Source: Triticum aestivum | Lineage: Eukaryota > Streptophyta > Magnoliopsida > Poales > Poaceae | NCBI RefSeq assembly: GCF_018294505.1 | Contig: NC_057811.1 | Coordinates: 25,052,197-25,116,196 of the forward strand | Direction: 5' to 3' | Length of the DNA: 64,000 bases | Notes under the pieces: generated by a model | Told to the model about the DNA's origin: nothing | The model's database searches: none | The model's input: the letters and a program-made list of their open reading frames with translations, nothing else | Translations under genes and position numbers: made by a program | Shown: piece by piece, positions 1-9,127 of the stretch | How positions within the stretch are numbered: position 1 is the first letter of the stretch | How the letters are laid out: each line of letters begins with the position of its first letter

Positions 1-250
1 GCGTGCGAAGATGTAGCTGGTGGATCCCAGCAGTCAGGAGGGCGAATCATTTTTTTTCCGGACGCAGTTCCTTGCGTGCGAAGATGTAGCTCGTGGGTCC
101 TAGCAGTCAGGGGGCGAATCAGTTTTTTTACGAAATACGGTGGCCCGTCCGGTGGGTCCTCGCTGTTAGGTGGAGGAATAATTATTTTGCGCGTAATAAG
201 GAGGCACTTCCTTGCGGCTGCCGTGGACCCAGCTGTCAGCCTCTCCACGT
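1..250. repeat. 73-bp tandem repeat with decayed third copy
   Basis: The block starting GCGTGCGAAGATGTAGCT at position 1 recurs at 74, including the following cagtcagg...gcgaatca segment. A weaker third version runs to about 250. No reading frame stands out. Parts of it (aggaggcacttcc..., cctctccacgta) recur near 1770-1830, so it is a dispersed regional repeat of unknown family. Confidence 0.55.
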
Positions 251-594
251 ACAGTCCATGTCCGATGGAAGTCGTTCCTTGACCACGTTGACCACGCCGC
301 GCCGAGAGCACCAGGGCGGTGGACGACAGCGAGGCCTAGGAAGGGGACGACGCTGAGCCAGGGAAGACGCGGCAGTGGATGCACACGCGGAGAGGAGTAC
401 GAGGGTTCACTGGTTCGGCTGCGCTGTCGTCGCCGCAGAATAATAAGGGGTGTGGGTGAGTGGAGGGATAGCCTGGTCAGCGGTGAGAGTAGTAGGGGGC
501 GGTGAGGCCTCCGCGGCAGCACAACCGGCCACGGGAGGCAGGAACAGGCGGCACGACCGGCGCTGCTTTGGGCGGCTGGAGAAAGAAGACCAGA
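251..594. other. GC-rich spacer, nothing identified
   Basis: Overlapping open frames exist on both strands but none has recognisable domain content, a convincing start context or splice signals. The openness is explained by GC richness. I see no feature to name here. Confidence 0.4.
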
Positions 595-930
595 GGTTGA
601 AGAAGCACGACGGCCGTTGGATGGACATCGTACGGTCACTACAGCTAGAATCGTTTATATTGACTAAGTTGACAAAGCCATTGGTACGTCAACTTAGTAG
701 GCCCACAGGTCAGCTTCCGAAACGGTGCGCCCCAGATGTCAGGGGGAGGAATCATTTTTTGGGCGGGTGAAGCTAGAATATCCGAGATTGAAGAAGAAGC
801 ACGGCATCCGTTGGATGGACATCCAACGGCCACTGCTGCTAGAACCGTGTGTTGACTATAAGTTGACAAAGCCTTGCGTACGCGTCAACTCCGTTTTTTT
901 AGGGGACGCGTCAACTTAGTAAGGCCAAAA
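595..930. repeat. Two copies of a ~193-bp tandem repeat
   Basis: Copy 1 starts near 598 and copy 2 near 791. Both carry gaagaagcacg, then ccgttggatggacatc, then gctagaa.cg, and later the motif gttgacaaagcc followed by cgtcaacttagtaggcc-like sequence. The copies have diverged. Function and family are unknown. Confidence 0.55.
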
Positions 931-939
931 GTGTGTGGC

Positions 940-1700
940 GGAGAACTTATAGCCCATTTGAGATTTGTAAGAATGTGTAGCCCATTTTTGAATTCTAATG
1001 GAATTTACTACAGCCCATTTACAGTTTGTTAAAAGTATAGCCCATTTCAACCAACCGTTCAAAACAGAATTCAATAAAATTTCCCACATTTTGATGGGAT
1101 CCGAAATATTTTTATCCCGAAATTTCTAGTCAGATTAAATACAATTTCAATATAAATTTATATTACGTAAAAATCCAATGAAACATTGCGCTCACAACAA
1201 TTAATGAAATTAAAATTTTCAATATCCAAAAATAATATTTTATAAAGTAATCACGTGTTTGGTGCATTTTTTATAGTTACTGCCCAGTTTTTATAATTAC
1301 ATCCCATTTATTATTTCTTAAAGCCCATTTTCTTGTTAAGCCTAATGCATCCCTCCTAGGAAAGATTTGCAGCCCAGCGGGGCGGAGAATAACCATTTGA
1401 CCTTGCCTGGGTATTCCTAAAAAAAGTATAGCTGGGCTAGCCATTTTCAGCTTGAAAAAAATTAATATCTGGGCTGGATATCTGGCCTGGGCTAGACGGG
1501 CCACAGCCCGCCCAGTTAATACCTGCAGCGATGTTTTCGTTGTTGTTCAGAGGAGAAAAATTAATATCTGGGCTAAACATCGAAAAACTCTGCAGTGCGC
1601 ACACCTCAAAAACACAAATACTGCTCGAGCTGCTTGGTCCCAGCTGTCGGCCGCTTCTTGTGCAATTCTCTCGTTTATTGACTACTACATAGGTTGACAA
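940..1700. repeat. AT-rich stretch with recurring GCCCA / TGGGC motifs
   Basis: About a dozen GCCCATTT-, GCCCAG- or CTGGGCT-type words are scattered through otherwise AT-rich DNA. A longer unit, aaaaattaatatctgggct, occurs twice about 97 bp apart (near 1456 and 1554). Short GCCCA/GGGC words in clusters are a feature of CACTA subterminal regions, but I find no CACTA terminus next to this one, so the assignment stays open. Confidence 0.35.
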
Positions 1701-1747
1701 TGGTGTGGGACCGTGATGTCAGGAAACCAGGAGGAAGCAAAATAAAT

Positions 1748-1772
1748 TATAGTTATATATATATATATATAA
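1748..1772. repeat. (TA)n microsatellite
   Basis: A short run of alternating TA dinucleotides, embedded in a segment (1770-1840) similar to 195-260. Confidence 0.8.
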
Positions 1773-1839
1773 AATAAGGAGGCACTTGCATACGTGAGGC
1801 TATGGACCTGGTGGGTCCCCATTGTCATCCTCTCCAAGT

Positions 1840-2110
1840 AAAGTCATCTCCTCGCCCGCGCGCGCTTCTCGCCCGAAACAGTCAGCGCCGCCCGCCCCGC
1901 TTCCCGGTGCAGGCGATTGCTCCGCCTTCAAACGACACAAGTGCCGTCCGTCCGTCCATCTGCCGCCCACATTAATGATATGCGGTTGCCGAGGCGGCTA
2001 CTTGGCGCCACACGTCCGTCCCTCCGCTCGCCCACCATTGCTATATAAACTGCTGCGCCGGCCATAGCCGCAGTCATCCGCATCCGTTCCCTTTCTCCTG
2101 TCCACACCAC
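1840..2110 (+). promoter_or_regulatory. Promoter and 5' leader of the 2122 ORF, TATA box at 2041
   Basis: A CTATATAAAC box at 2041-2050 lies about 80 bp upstream of the ATG at 2122, with a pyrimidine-rich leader between them. That is a normal plant core-promoter layout. The GC-rich upstream part (gcgcgcttctcgcccgaaa then cagtcagcgccg) has a second copy at about 7775-7820, indicating a duplicated promoter fragment. No specific transcription factor site is claimed. Confidence 0.5.
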
Positions 2111-2121
2111 TACTGCCCACC

Positions 2122-2517
2122 ATGGCTTCCTCGCGCTCCAGCGCTCTTCGGGACGGGCGAACGACGGACCACAAGGAGATGGCAGCCATTGCTGCCGACC
2201 GGCTGGCCGGTAGGCAGCCGGAGGACGACGACGTCCCAATGGAGAACATGGTAGTCGACGATCCGGCGCCAACCTCCTCCTCCGCGCCATCCTCGCCGAT
2301 GCATTGCACCATGACCATCGGCGAGGCCCGTGCCCAATATATGGACAGGGTGAGGCAGATGCATGAGGAGCAGTTCCGGGAGGCGCAGGCCGACGCCGCC
2401 TACAACCACCATCTCCTCCAGGAGCACATGCAGGCGGAGGAGCAGATCGCCGCGGAGCGGGCGGAGCAGAAGGCGCTGCTCGACTCGTACCGCTCTGCCC
2501 GCAAGGGCCGCCTCTAG
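2122..2517 (+). CDS. Hypothetical acidic/coiled protein, 131 codons
   Basis: The frame starts at an ATG in good context (caccATGGC) 80 bp after a TATA box. The N-terminal half is polar and Ser/Pro/Asp-rich. The second half (about residues 65-130) is rich in Gln, Glu, Ala and His with heptad-like spacing, suggesting a coiled coil. It ends at a TAG at 2515-2517. The same frame stays open on the far side of that stop to 2976, so this is either a short protein or the N-terminal part of a longer protein cut by one nonsense change. I do not recognise the family. A lineage-restricted grass gene is the likeliest reading. Confidence 0.45.
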   Translation: MASSRSSALRDGRTTDHKEMAAIAADRLAGRQPEDDDVPMENMVVDDPAPTSSSAPSSPMHCTMTIGEARAQYMDRVRQMHEEQFREAQADAAYNHHLLQEHMQAEEQIAAERAEQKALLDSYRSARKGRL

Positions 2518-2976
2518 CGCTGGCGGTACCGCATGCGGATGGCGGAGGCTGCGGCCGCCTACAAAGAGGCTAGCAAAGAGGGCGATGAAGCGGGCGAGGC
2601 ACTGTTTGGCGAGACCGAGGACGAGGCAGAGGACAATGCTGGCTCCGACGAGTCCCCGCTCCGCTGGCGTCGACGAGGCCCTGCTCCGCCGAGGCCCTGC
2701 GGCGCCAACAACGAGGCAGAGGACACCGCCGGCTCCGCCGAGGCCCCGCCCCGCCAACAACGAGGTAGAGGACATCGCCGGCTCAGCCGAGGCCCCACCC
2801 TGCCGGCAACATGGGGGAGGATTTCCACCGCTCTGCTGAGGCGCCGCCCGCCGGCAACGAGACAGAGGACATCGCCGGCTCCACCGAGGCCCCGCCCCGC
2901 TGCCAGCGAGGCCGCGCCACACAGAAAACGAGGAAGAGTAGAACACGGTAGGTCGCCGCCGCTCGGGTCCAAGTAA
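2518..2976 (+). pseudogene. In-frame C-terminal extension beyond the 2515 stop
   Basis: Reading continues in the same frame as the 131-codon ORF without any further stop until TAA at 2974-2976. The start resembles the tail of the upstream ORF (Ala/Glu-rich, AAAAYKEAS). It then enters a tandem repeat encoding EAEDxAGSxE-type units and ends in a basic segment. A start at the internal ATG (2533) is possible but has no promoter of its own. One C-to-T or G-to-T change creating the TAG is the simplest explanation. Read-through or a second exon cannot be excluded. Confidence 0.4.
2618..2910 (+). repeat. GC-rich coding minisatellite, ~54-bp unit
   Basis: The word gaggcagaggaca (with variants gaggtagaggaca and gagacagaggaca) recurs near 2622, 2710, 2763 and 2853. 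It is each time followed by ccggctccgccgaggcc-like sequence. Spacings of about 54 bp and about 90 bp show a 54-bp unit with expanded copies. The repeat shifts composition to very high GC. Confidence 0.6.
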
Positions 2977-3096
2977 GGCCACCGCTGCTACCCTCCGGTT
3001 GAAGCCAAGCTAGGCGGGTTGACCATTGACGGCCGGTTAGCTTCTTGGCGGCGACGTGGAGTCGGAGAGCTGCGCTGGAGAAGAACGCTGCTTCTA

Positions 3097-3178
3097 CTTA
3101 ACTGCTGGTGCAGTTGGCTGACTGACACATGGGCCCAACATGCCACATGTCAGTTATGCAACTGCACCTGCAGTTAAG
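3097..3178. repeat. Near-perfect inverted repeat (foldback)
   Basis: The 20-bp arm at 3097-3116 pairs with 3159-3178 with a single mismatch. Inner bases (gactgacacatg against catgtcagt) extend the stem. It lies about 120 bp past the end of the 2122 frame, so it could be a 3' processing or hairpin structure of that transcript, or a short foldback element. Confidence 0.6.
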
Positions 3179-3440
3179 TCACTGAAGCTTTTGTTCGGCT
3201 TAGCGGGACACATGTGGGTAGCTTCGGTTAATTAATTATACCTCGAGCGCACCCCTTTTTAGTTGAAGAATGTATGAAATGTAATGAAATCCGGCATGTT
3301 TATATGAAATCCGACCATGTATGAATGAATTTATTTCGATTAGTTCGAATTCCTGTATCACTGGCATTGGATGAACATGCAAAACAATACTACTAGCATT
3401 ATTCCCAGGGTGATCACCTCGTTTGCAGCAGTTTCACATG
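3179..3440. other. AT-rich spacer, possible 3' UTR
   Basis: AT-rich DNA with repeated atgaaat words and aatgaat-type hexamers that could serve as plant polyadenylation signals for the 2122 transcription unit. No gene is recognised. Confidence 0.3.
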
Positions 3441-3442
3441 TA

Positions 3443-3568
3443 CTCCCTCCAGTCCTTTCTAGTCGTGCATACAAGTTTTGTCTGCAGTCAAAGTATCTCT
3501 ACTTTGACCAATCTTATACAAAAAGTATGCACTTTCACAATGTGCAAAGTAAAAAGGAACAGAAGGAG
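3443..3568. mobile_element. Stowaway-type MITE
   Basis: TA dinucleotides flank the element at 3441-3442 and 3569-3570. The ends read CTCCCTCCAGTCC inward on the left and, on the complementary strand, CTCCTTCTGTTCC on the right. The length (126 bp), TA target and CTCCCTCC terminus match Triticeae Stowaway (Tc1/mariner) elements. Confidence 0.75.
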
Positions 3569-3837
3569 TACAAAGAGTTTGAGCAGCTTTTGAGCGTTTC
3601 TGTACATTGCAATCAAACACACAGGCCTGGCAATTCATAGAGAACATTCAAAACAATCGATGATTATGCATCTCAGCGACTCACATGTCAGAGGCAATAT
3701 TTACTTCACAACTAAAGAATAAAGAAAAAATTGATCGACATTGCTGACAGCAAAGGGCGTCCCATTCGAAAATATCAAACGCATGTCTTGCTAAAATCAA
3801 TGAGCAAAATTTGACAAGGTTGTCCCATTCCAAAATA

Positions 3838-4016
3838 TCAAATGCCTACGATTGTGGAATGGGCAGGGTTTGCCATCAGTTCGGACATTGACATGGCACC
3901 TCGTGCTAAATAAACCAGCTGTTCTTTTTGTGTAGTTCCACCAAAATCAACCAAATTCGCGCGTAGCTTGTATGATTTCGCCCTTATATGTTGCAACGCC
4001 TTGAACTTATCGGCAC
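3838..4016 (-). pseudogene. Terminal exon-like fragment, unrecognised protein
   Basis: On the minus strand an AG acceptor (agtag/GTGCC) at 4017-4018 opens a frame of about 59 codons ending at TGA (3838-3840). It contains the segment VDFGGTTQKEQLVYL and a hydrophobic C-terminus. Amino acid composition looks like real protein rather than random frame. The DFGGTTQ segment recurs in variant form in four other exon-like pieces up to 9205. It is probably the last exon of gene copy A, whose promoter lies at about 6925. The family is not recognised. Confidence 0.4.
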
Positions 4017-5420
4017 CTACTTTCTTGTGGTGGAAATGAATGATTCGATGTATTCATGAACATTTTGTGCAGTTCCCATTGAAATCAAGCTGAGCACCCC
4101 TGTTTGCACAAATACAAAAAAGTGATTAGTATAAAGCAAACTGTACTATGAATTGACAGTTTCAACAGGCACATACATGGTCCATGTAGAGCACACTTTT
4201 AGAAAAATGGAACTCACCAGAAAGAATCCTAGAACAACATTGTACTCGCGCATCATAGCAAAAAAATGGAGATTTGTCAGTCCTTCTGAGCTGAAGTTAG
4301 TTTGGTCTTGTGGGGAGTAATGTAACCATCCTTCAACTGCTCCTTCTGATGAGAAGATAGACAGGGCTTCTTCATCCTGGCATAATCGGAACTAGTCACT
4401 TCACATACTCCATATTCTTCTTCAGAGGAAGATGATCCTGTTGTGCAAAGACAAGAGGACTACTAAATGCTAGCATCCCTGTTTGCTCGAAAAAAAGGAA
4501 AGGAAATATTTAAAACAACACATATGAAGCACTTCTCAAGGACAATACCACTTTTTCATGATAGTATCTAAACAGTAGCACAACACCAATAGAGATGACA
4601 AAGCTCAATCATATGGATGAAATCAGTGGGCGAGTACCAACCTTTGTCAGGAGGCTTATTGTGTAGAGCATACAGATGAAGCACTTCTCCGGAACCATCT
4701 GTTGCTATCTACGGTGGTGGCCATGCTTACTATATACTCCTCGATTAGTTTAATGTTTCCAACATCTTCTTGTGCAATTCCACTAAAATATATGGTATCT
4801 TCAAAGAAGATCCCTGTTTGCACAAGTAGAGATAATTACATATTACATTAAGAGTGGCATCAAATCAGTGGCAAAACAATTGCTCGTTCCAGCCATAGCA
4901 ATAAATTAAGATGCAAAACTATATCATTACTTGTGTCGTCACAGTTCCAGTGCTTCATTACAGCACCGGGAGTTGATTTTTGTTTTTCTTCCGCTTGTTC
5001 TTCCCCTTCATCACTTGGTTCAATAACATACAAGCTTCGCCTTCAATGTAAGATTTGGCATGTCAATTAGGGAGCACAAGTATAGTACTAAACTTAATTT
5101 TCTGATGAAAGTGGCAAAATACAGGCCAATAGTTGTGAAATATCCTTATCTTACCTCAATGGGATATTACGGTGCACATACAGATTGGAAGTCTTGTCTC
5201 CATTTGTGCAGTTCACTAAAATCAAGCAACATTATCGTACAAGTAGCACAACATATGAAAGCACACTGCAGAATCACATGAAAGAAGGCTAGTACTGACC
5301 TCTCATGATGCGGAATTCAAACAACTCACAAGAAGAAGATCTGAACCAAATTCGCCTTAACGGATAGGAAGTAAGATCTCCTCTTGTGCAGTTCCACTAA
5401 GATCAAGCAATCATGCAACG
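3930..5420 (-). repeat. Dispersed exon-module repeat (consensus ttgattttagtggaactgca)
   Basis: On the minus strand the same ~25-bp word recurs in degenerate form at about 3935-3965, 4066-4100, 4770-4800, 5205-5228 and 5385-5410, and once more at 9172-9204. Several copies follow a splice-acceptor-like tgcaaacag/GG. The frame common to five copies gives (D/L/Y)(F/L/S)xGxxQ. This is the signature of duplicated exons. Confidence 0.45.
4642..4813 (-). pseudogene. Internal exon-like module of minus-strand gene A
   Basis: Bounded by an acceptor (gcaaacag/GGATC) and a donor (GACAAAG/gttggt). One frame is open for about 48 codons and includes FSGIAQEDVGN, parallel to the DFGGTTQKEQ segment of the 3838 exon. 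Another frame runs to the donor and reads EVLHLYALHNKPPDK. Which frame is used cannot be decided without the neighbouring exons. It supports a modular, partly decayed gene. Confidence 0.35.
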
Positions 5421-5443
5421 TTGTCGGTGTGACATTTTGGTTG

Positions 5444-5500
5444 AACTGCACAAAACACTCTTAAAACAAAAGTGTTTTGTGCAGTGCAACAAAAGGTCAC
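5444..5500. repeat. Perfect short hairpin inside the module region
   Basis: aactgcacaaaacact and agtgttttgtgcagt form a perfect stem of about 14 bp around an A-rich loop. The arms contain the same gaactgcacaa word that occurs in the exon modules, so it may be an inverted duplication of one module. Confidence 0.5.
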
Positions 5501-5760
5501 AATGGCAACAAGGTGAAGTAGATAACCCTGTTTACATAGAGGTGCAAAGGAAACAATTAGTGATCAATAACGGTGGATGACACAGAAGCCAACAAAAAGA
5601 AGCATATACCTTATCTAAATGGGAAAGAAAGCAAGATAGTAGCATTTCTCAAATGGTGGCATTGATTAATATTAACATAGAGATTATATTAACAATAAAA
5701 TTCGTTAAACATGTAATTTGCTTTTAACTGTGGCATTGCATCAATTTTCCAGCGGCATTC
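5501..5760. other. AT-rich spacer, one more module-like acceptor
   Basis: AT-rich DNA containing accctgtttacatagaggtgcaaagg at about 5532, another copy of the acceptor side of the module. Otherwise I see nothing codable. Confidence 0.3.
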
Positions 5761-5763
5761 TTA

Positions 5764-6074
5764 GAGGGTGTTTGTTTACAGGGACATTTTGGTGTAGGGA
5801 CTAAAAAAACTCCGTGTCAGTCCCATCTAAACCAAATAGGAGGGACTTTTAGGGACTAAAAGTGGGCATTTGGGACTAAAGAAAGAAGACCCCAAGGGAG
5901 TCTTTTTGGGTCTTTTTCCAACAGTTGCCCCTGCCACGCATCGCACCTTGTCTCTATTAGTTCATTACTAGGGGTAACATGATCTTTTAGCATGTCATTT
6001 AATAACCTCTAGTCCATGTTTAGTCCCTGGAACCAAGCAGGTAGGGACTAGGGAGTTTTTAACCAAACAGGGCC
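5764..6074. mobile_element. Tourist-like (PIF/Harbinger) MITE
   Basis: TTA target duplications at 5761-5763 and 6075-6077. Ends are GAGGGTGTTTGTTTACAGGG and, on the opposite strand, GGCCCTGTTTGGTT. Both subterminal regions repeat agggactaaa / tagtccct words. A 311-bp length with a TTA target and GGG.GTTTGGTT-type ends fits Tourist-family MITEs of grasses. Confidence 0.7.
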
Positions 6075-6299
6075 TTAGATTAACAACAGCTAATGAGTTG
6101 CACGGGACAGTGGACGCACCAGCACCATGTGCATCTACCGATGTACTGTGGTCATGCACAGTCTGTTGCAACAAAGAACAAACAACCAAGGAGCATATTT
6201 GTGTTGGTCCCAGTTTTGTTATCTTTAGACACCTTTCCCTATGTGAGCGCAGCAAATCTAGTCCTGCTCAAACTCTACAGCCTTGTCCCTTCCTTTCCT

Positions 6300-6545
6300 T
6301 TTTGAACTAGTAATTTCGCCCCTTCCTTTCCTCTTTGAACCACGTCCTAGATTTATGCGATACAACTTTCCCCACTACTTTCCCCCATTCCTTTCCTCTT
6401 TGAACCACGTCCTAGATTTATACTATACAACTTTCCCCCTTCATTTCCTCTTTGAACCACGTCCTAGATTCATGCTATATACAACTTTTCCCACTACTTT
6501 CCCCCACTCCTTTCCTCTTTGAACCATGTCCTAGATTCATGGTAT
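6300..6545. repeat. Minisatellite, 4-5 copies of a 50-70-bp unit
   Basis: The unit cctttcctctttgaaccacg, tcctagatt(t/c)atg, atacaactttcccc occurs four to five times with length variation caused by presence or absence of an actactttcccc block. It lies just downstream of the first exon of gene A on the minus strand, inside its likely first intron. Confidence 0.75.
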
Positions 6546-6587
6546 ACATGCAGCTAGAGCAATGCATGTGGAGTAAGTAAATTATAC

Positions 6588-6900
6588 CTTAAGGTTCTTG
6601 GGGCGTGGTTCAGTGGGCGACGGGACGACGGCGAAGAAGAAGGGGTCGGAGGCCCTCCCGCGCCGCCGCTGGGTGGAAAGTGAACAGCTGCGCCGGTAGT
6701 CCCTCGCCGACAGCGACAGCGTTAAGCCTCCTTCCCTTCCCGTCGGACGGATCCTGCCGGCTCTTTGAGCAGCAGTGAAGGGAGAGAGAGGCCAACGAAG
6801 TCTTGTTTAGATCTGGAGAGGGCGAGAGAGTGTGAAGAGAGCAACTACAAGCGCTGAGGCTCCAGCGGGATAGGGCGAGAGAGTGTGAAGAGAGCAACTA
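6588..6900 (-). pseudogene. First exon of unrecognised minus-strand gene copy A
   Basis: Located about 20-30 bp downstream of a TATATATATAC box. The segment has a pyrimidine-rich leader (ttgctctcttcacactctctcgc), a GC-rich coding-like part (ATG choices unclear; one frame reads SDGKGRRLNAVAVGEG) and a clear donor (CTTAAG/gtataa) at 6588. A paralogous first exon with the same leader and layout lies at 9401-9695. No domain is recognised. Called partial because only scattered downstream modules can be matched. Confidence 0.4.
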
Positions 6901-6920
6901 CAAGCGCTGAGGCTCCAGCG
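6821..6920. repeat. 53-bp tandem duplication in the leader of gene A
   Basis: ggcgagagagtgtgaagaga with the following caactacaagcgctgaggct block occurs at 6821 and again at 6874, nearly identical. It duplicates the transcribed leader and brings an extra copy next to the TATA box. Confidence 0.8.
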
Positions 6921-6935
6921 TGTATATATATACTG
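6918..6935 (-). promoter_or_regulatory. TATA box of minus-strand gene A
   Basis: tgtatatatatac at 6921-6933, palindromic in core, lies just upstream (in minus orientation) of the duplicated leader. Confidence 0.45.
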
Positions 6936-7011
6936 GAGAGAGAGTGTGAAGCGTGCAAACCCTAGAAAACATTTTGACCAGTCAAAGAATCCTCCTGGCA
7001 CAAATTATGCT

Positions 7012-7085
7012 CAAGTGTAGTCATCGAACCCGAGACCTCAAGTTTGATGAGCGAACAGGCTAACCAGCTACACAACCCTCCCGTT
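7012..7085 (-). ncRNA. tRNA-like sequence (pseudo-tRNA or SINE head)
   Basis: Minus strand reads gtagctggttagcctg, then tcaaacttgaggtc, then gggttcgatgac. These are spaced like an A box (TAGCTnnGTTAGC) and B box (GGTTCGANNCC) of a Pol III tRNA gene. The B box lacks the final CC and the acceptor stem is not convincing, so this is not a functional tRNA. A tRNA-derived retroposon fragment is possible. Confidence 0.3.
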
Positions 7086-7560
7086 ATGTTCAACGAGAGG
7101 GAAATAACCTTTTACACATTCCTGCATTCGTGTGACAAGCATGCCGTGTTTTTTTGTGTGTGTGGGAGTCATTTGGATTTCAATCATAATCGTGTCATGT
7201 GGCTTTGGTGGTAAGACTATCCACAGTGGTGCAGAAATAATGCAGCCTTAGTCACCTTACCTCTCTCCATGTAGTACGTTGGGTCCCACCAGTCAGAGGG
7301 TGAAACAAACAAATTAATAAGAAAAATTAAAAGCGCCAGCGGTGTATCTTACCTCACACATCTCGCTACTGCTCGGGAACACTGTCCAATTGATCCCTCT
7401 GTTCGCTCACGTACTATTTTAAGTGAATCCTTATTATAACGTGCACACAAATTTTGGGCACTTGTATTCGACTTAAGTCAGTGTGCCACCGTATCTCGTA
7501 TACTTACAACTCCCTCCGTCTAGGTGTAATAAGTCACGTTAGAAGGTGCAACGGGACCAA
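7086..7560. other. Intergenic, mixed composition
   Basis: Contains one CTCCCTCCGTC Stowaway-type end near 7511 without a detectable partner, and a gggtcccaccagtcag motif resembling 25-45 and 100-110. No gene is seen. Confidence 0.3.
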
Positions 7561-7563
7561 GGT

Positions 7564-7605
7564 GCGTGTGTGTGTGTGTGTGTGTGTGTTTAACAGCATG
7601 TGTGT
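7564..7605. repeat. (TG)n microsatellite
   Basis: About 14 uninterrupted GT/TG repeats followed by a further tgtgtgtt. Confidence 0.9.
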
Positions 7606-7734
7606 GTTAGAGAGAGCGACAGATCGACCTACTCCTACAGAGAGATGTTGTGTAGTGTACGATTTTAGCCGCGAGAGTCGATGCATCCTCTCGTTTCCGG
7701 GCGTGTCCGGTAGGGACATGCGGACAGCTGCCAC

Positions 7735-7830
7735 GCCCGCTCCTGACCAGCCTGGCCCACCCAAAGCCCCTCCATCGCCCGCGCGCACTTCCCGCCCGAA
7801 ACGGTCAGCGCCGCTCCAAAGAATCGGTGC
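7735..7830 (+). promoter_or_regulatory. Duplicated promoter-upstream fragment
   Basis: cgcccgcgcgcacttcccgcccgaaacggtcagcgccg-like sequence repeats the block upstream of the 2122 ORF (about 1852-1895). No TATA box or homologous ORF follows, so this is an orphan fragment of the same promoter. Confidence 0.4.
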
Positions 7831-8126
7831 CGCATTCATGCCAGGGCAGAGCGGACACGACCTCTCACTGGCGCAAGAGTGATGGTTGCTTCGTCCGTCC
7901 AACTTACTGCTGGGTCTATGTGATTTGACGGCTCATTGGTCTTTATTACCGAGATGGTAGGACTGCTGGATGTCCCACGCTTTTGACGAAAGGAGGTACT
8001 ACTACTAGATTACAATTTTCTCCATTCTTACAGCGGAGGCATGCAAGAGCAGTGAAAACACGCAGGCTCAGTGATTACATGGCCCACCTCACACTATCAC
8101 CGTGCGACACCTAACTCTTTACATAG
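7831..8126. other. Intergenic, nothing identified
   Basis: Mixed-composition DNA ending at the TA target of the next Stowaway element. I see no gene or repeat to name. Confidence 0.3.
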
Positions 8127-8128
8127 TA

Positions 8129-8762
8129 CTCCCTCCATTCCTAAATATTACTAGATGAGTCCCCGCGCGTTGCCGTGGAACAACGATATATCTCTCTGCA
8201 CAAAATTATCGATTTCATAGAACTAAAAAAACTCTATAACCGCATGACAAATGTGGTAGCCAAACTAAATAAACTCCCATCATCATTTAGATCATCCCAC
8301 GTAAGGAAAAAAGATCAGCCAACTCCTACTGCATAATGGGATTATATTTTTCTTTTTGACATGTTAATGGGACTTCAAAGCTCACTTACATGCATGCTAC
8401 CGGTGCATGCTTGCATGCAGACATGTTGATGTGATTTAAAACCCACTCACATGCATGTGCCACGGTATTTATGCATGCTTGCATGTGGCTTAGTGCAGAC
8501 CTCTCAACGTCTAGATCAGACGGCTATTATGGACTGATTTACTTCATCTAACGGCTACATCAATTTTGATGATGTGGCTCAAGGAGAGGATAGAGAATTC
8601 CTAGTAGTGGGGGCTAGCTATTACTAGTAGATAAGTCTTTGTAGAGATTCCACTACATACGGAACAAAATGAATGAATCTACACTTAAAATGCATCTATA
8701 TACATCCGCATGTGGTTCATGGTGAAATCTCTACAAAGACTTATATTTAGGAACGGAGGAAG
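8129..8762. mobile_element. Stowaway MITE split by a later insertion
   Basis: TA at 8127-8128 and 8763-8764. The left end reads CTCCCTCCATTCCTAAATAT. The right part (from 8632) reads taagtctttgtagagattcc... to ttatatttaggaacggag. Removing 8148-8631 restores the ctaaatataagtctttgtag arm that pairs with the right arm, the classic long-TIR Stowaway of Triticeae. Flanks of the inner insert define its boundaries to within about 3 bp. Confidence 0.75.
8148..8631 (-). mobile_element. Small non-autonomous Helitron-like insertion
   Basis: Read on the minus strand, the insert begins TCTACTAGTAATAGC and ends near gcgcggggactcatCTAGT. A short GC hairpin (ccacg...cgcgg) lies about 10 bp before CTAG. The insertion point lies between A and T of the Stowaway arm. 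TC start, CTAG end, 3' hairpin, AT target and no TSD fit Helitrons. The exact 3' edge is uncertain by about 3 bp because of ATTACTAG at both edges. About 484 bp, no ORF. Confidence 0.45.
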
Positions 8763-8946
8763 TACTAGTATAGTACGTACTGTAATTTATTAGCGAGATA
8801 AATTTGTACAATGCTATGAAGCTTCCAGCTTCTGTTACATGTATCTTGCGTCCAAGGTTGCCCGTTGCAACATTTTATCAAATACAAAGGAGACTAACAT
8901 GCATGCTATTGCATCTCAATGATTGACAGATCATAGCAAATATGTA

Positions 8947-9044
8947 CTCCCTCCGTTCCAAAATAAGTGTCTCAACTTTGTGCAAACTTTAGTACAAAGT
9001 TGTACTACTACTAAAGTTGACACTTATTTTGGAACAGAGGCAGC
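8947..9044. mobile_element. Stowaway MITE, 98 bp
   Basis: TA at 8945-8946 and 9045-9046. Ends are CTCCCTCCGTTCC and (opposite strand) CTGCCTCTGTTCC. Arms aaaataagtgtc / gacacttatttt pair. Confidence 0.8.
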
Positions 9045-9127
9045 TAAAGAAAAAAACGATCCATGCAGTCCCTAGGCCTTGAACCGTGAACCCTGACCAG
9101 GCTTCAATTTGCTGGCAACGTTCGAGC

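Noticed and set aside
940..1700. CACTA terminus near the GCCCA-rich stretch, which would supply the missing left end
   Set aside because: No CACTA terminal sequence is present there and the motifs differ from the 54640-55450 array in spacing.
2110..2982. 290-codon minus-strand frame
   Set aside because: Shadow of the GC-rich repeat on the opposite strand; no promoter or splice context, while the plus strand has both TATA box and start.
7012..7085. Functional tRNA gene
   Set aside because: A- and B-box-like words exist, but the B box is imperfect and no acceptor stem closes; kept only as a tRNA-like fragment.
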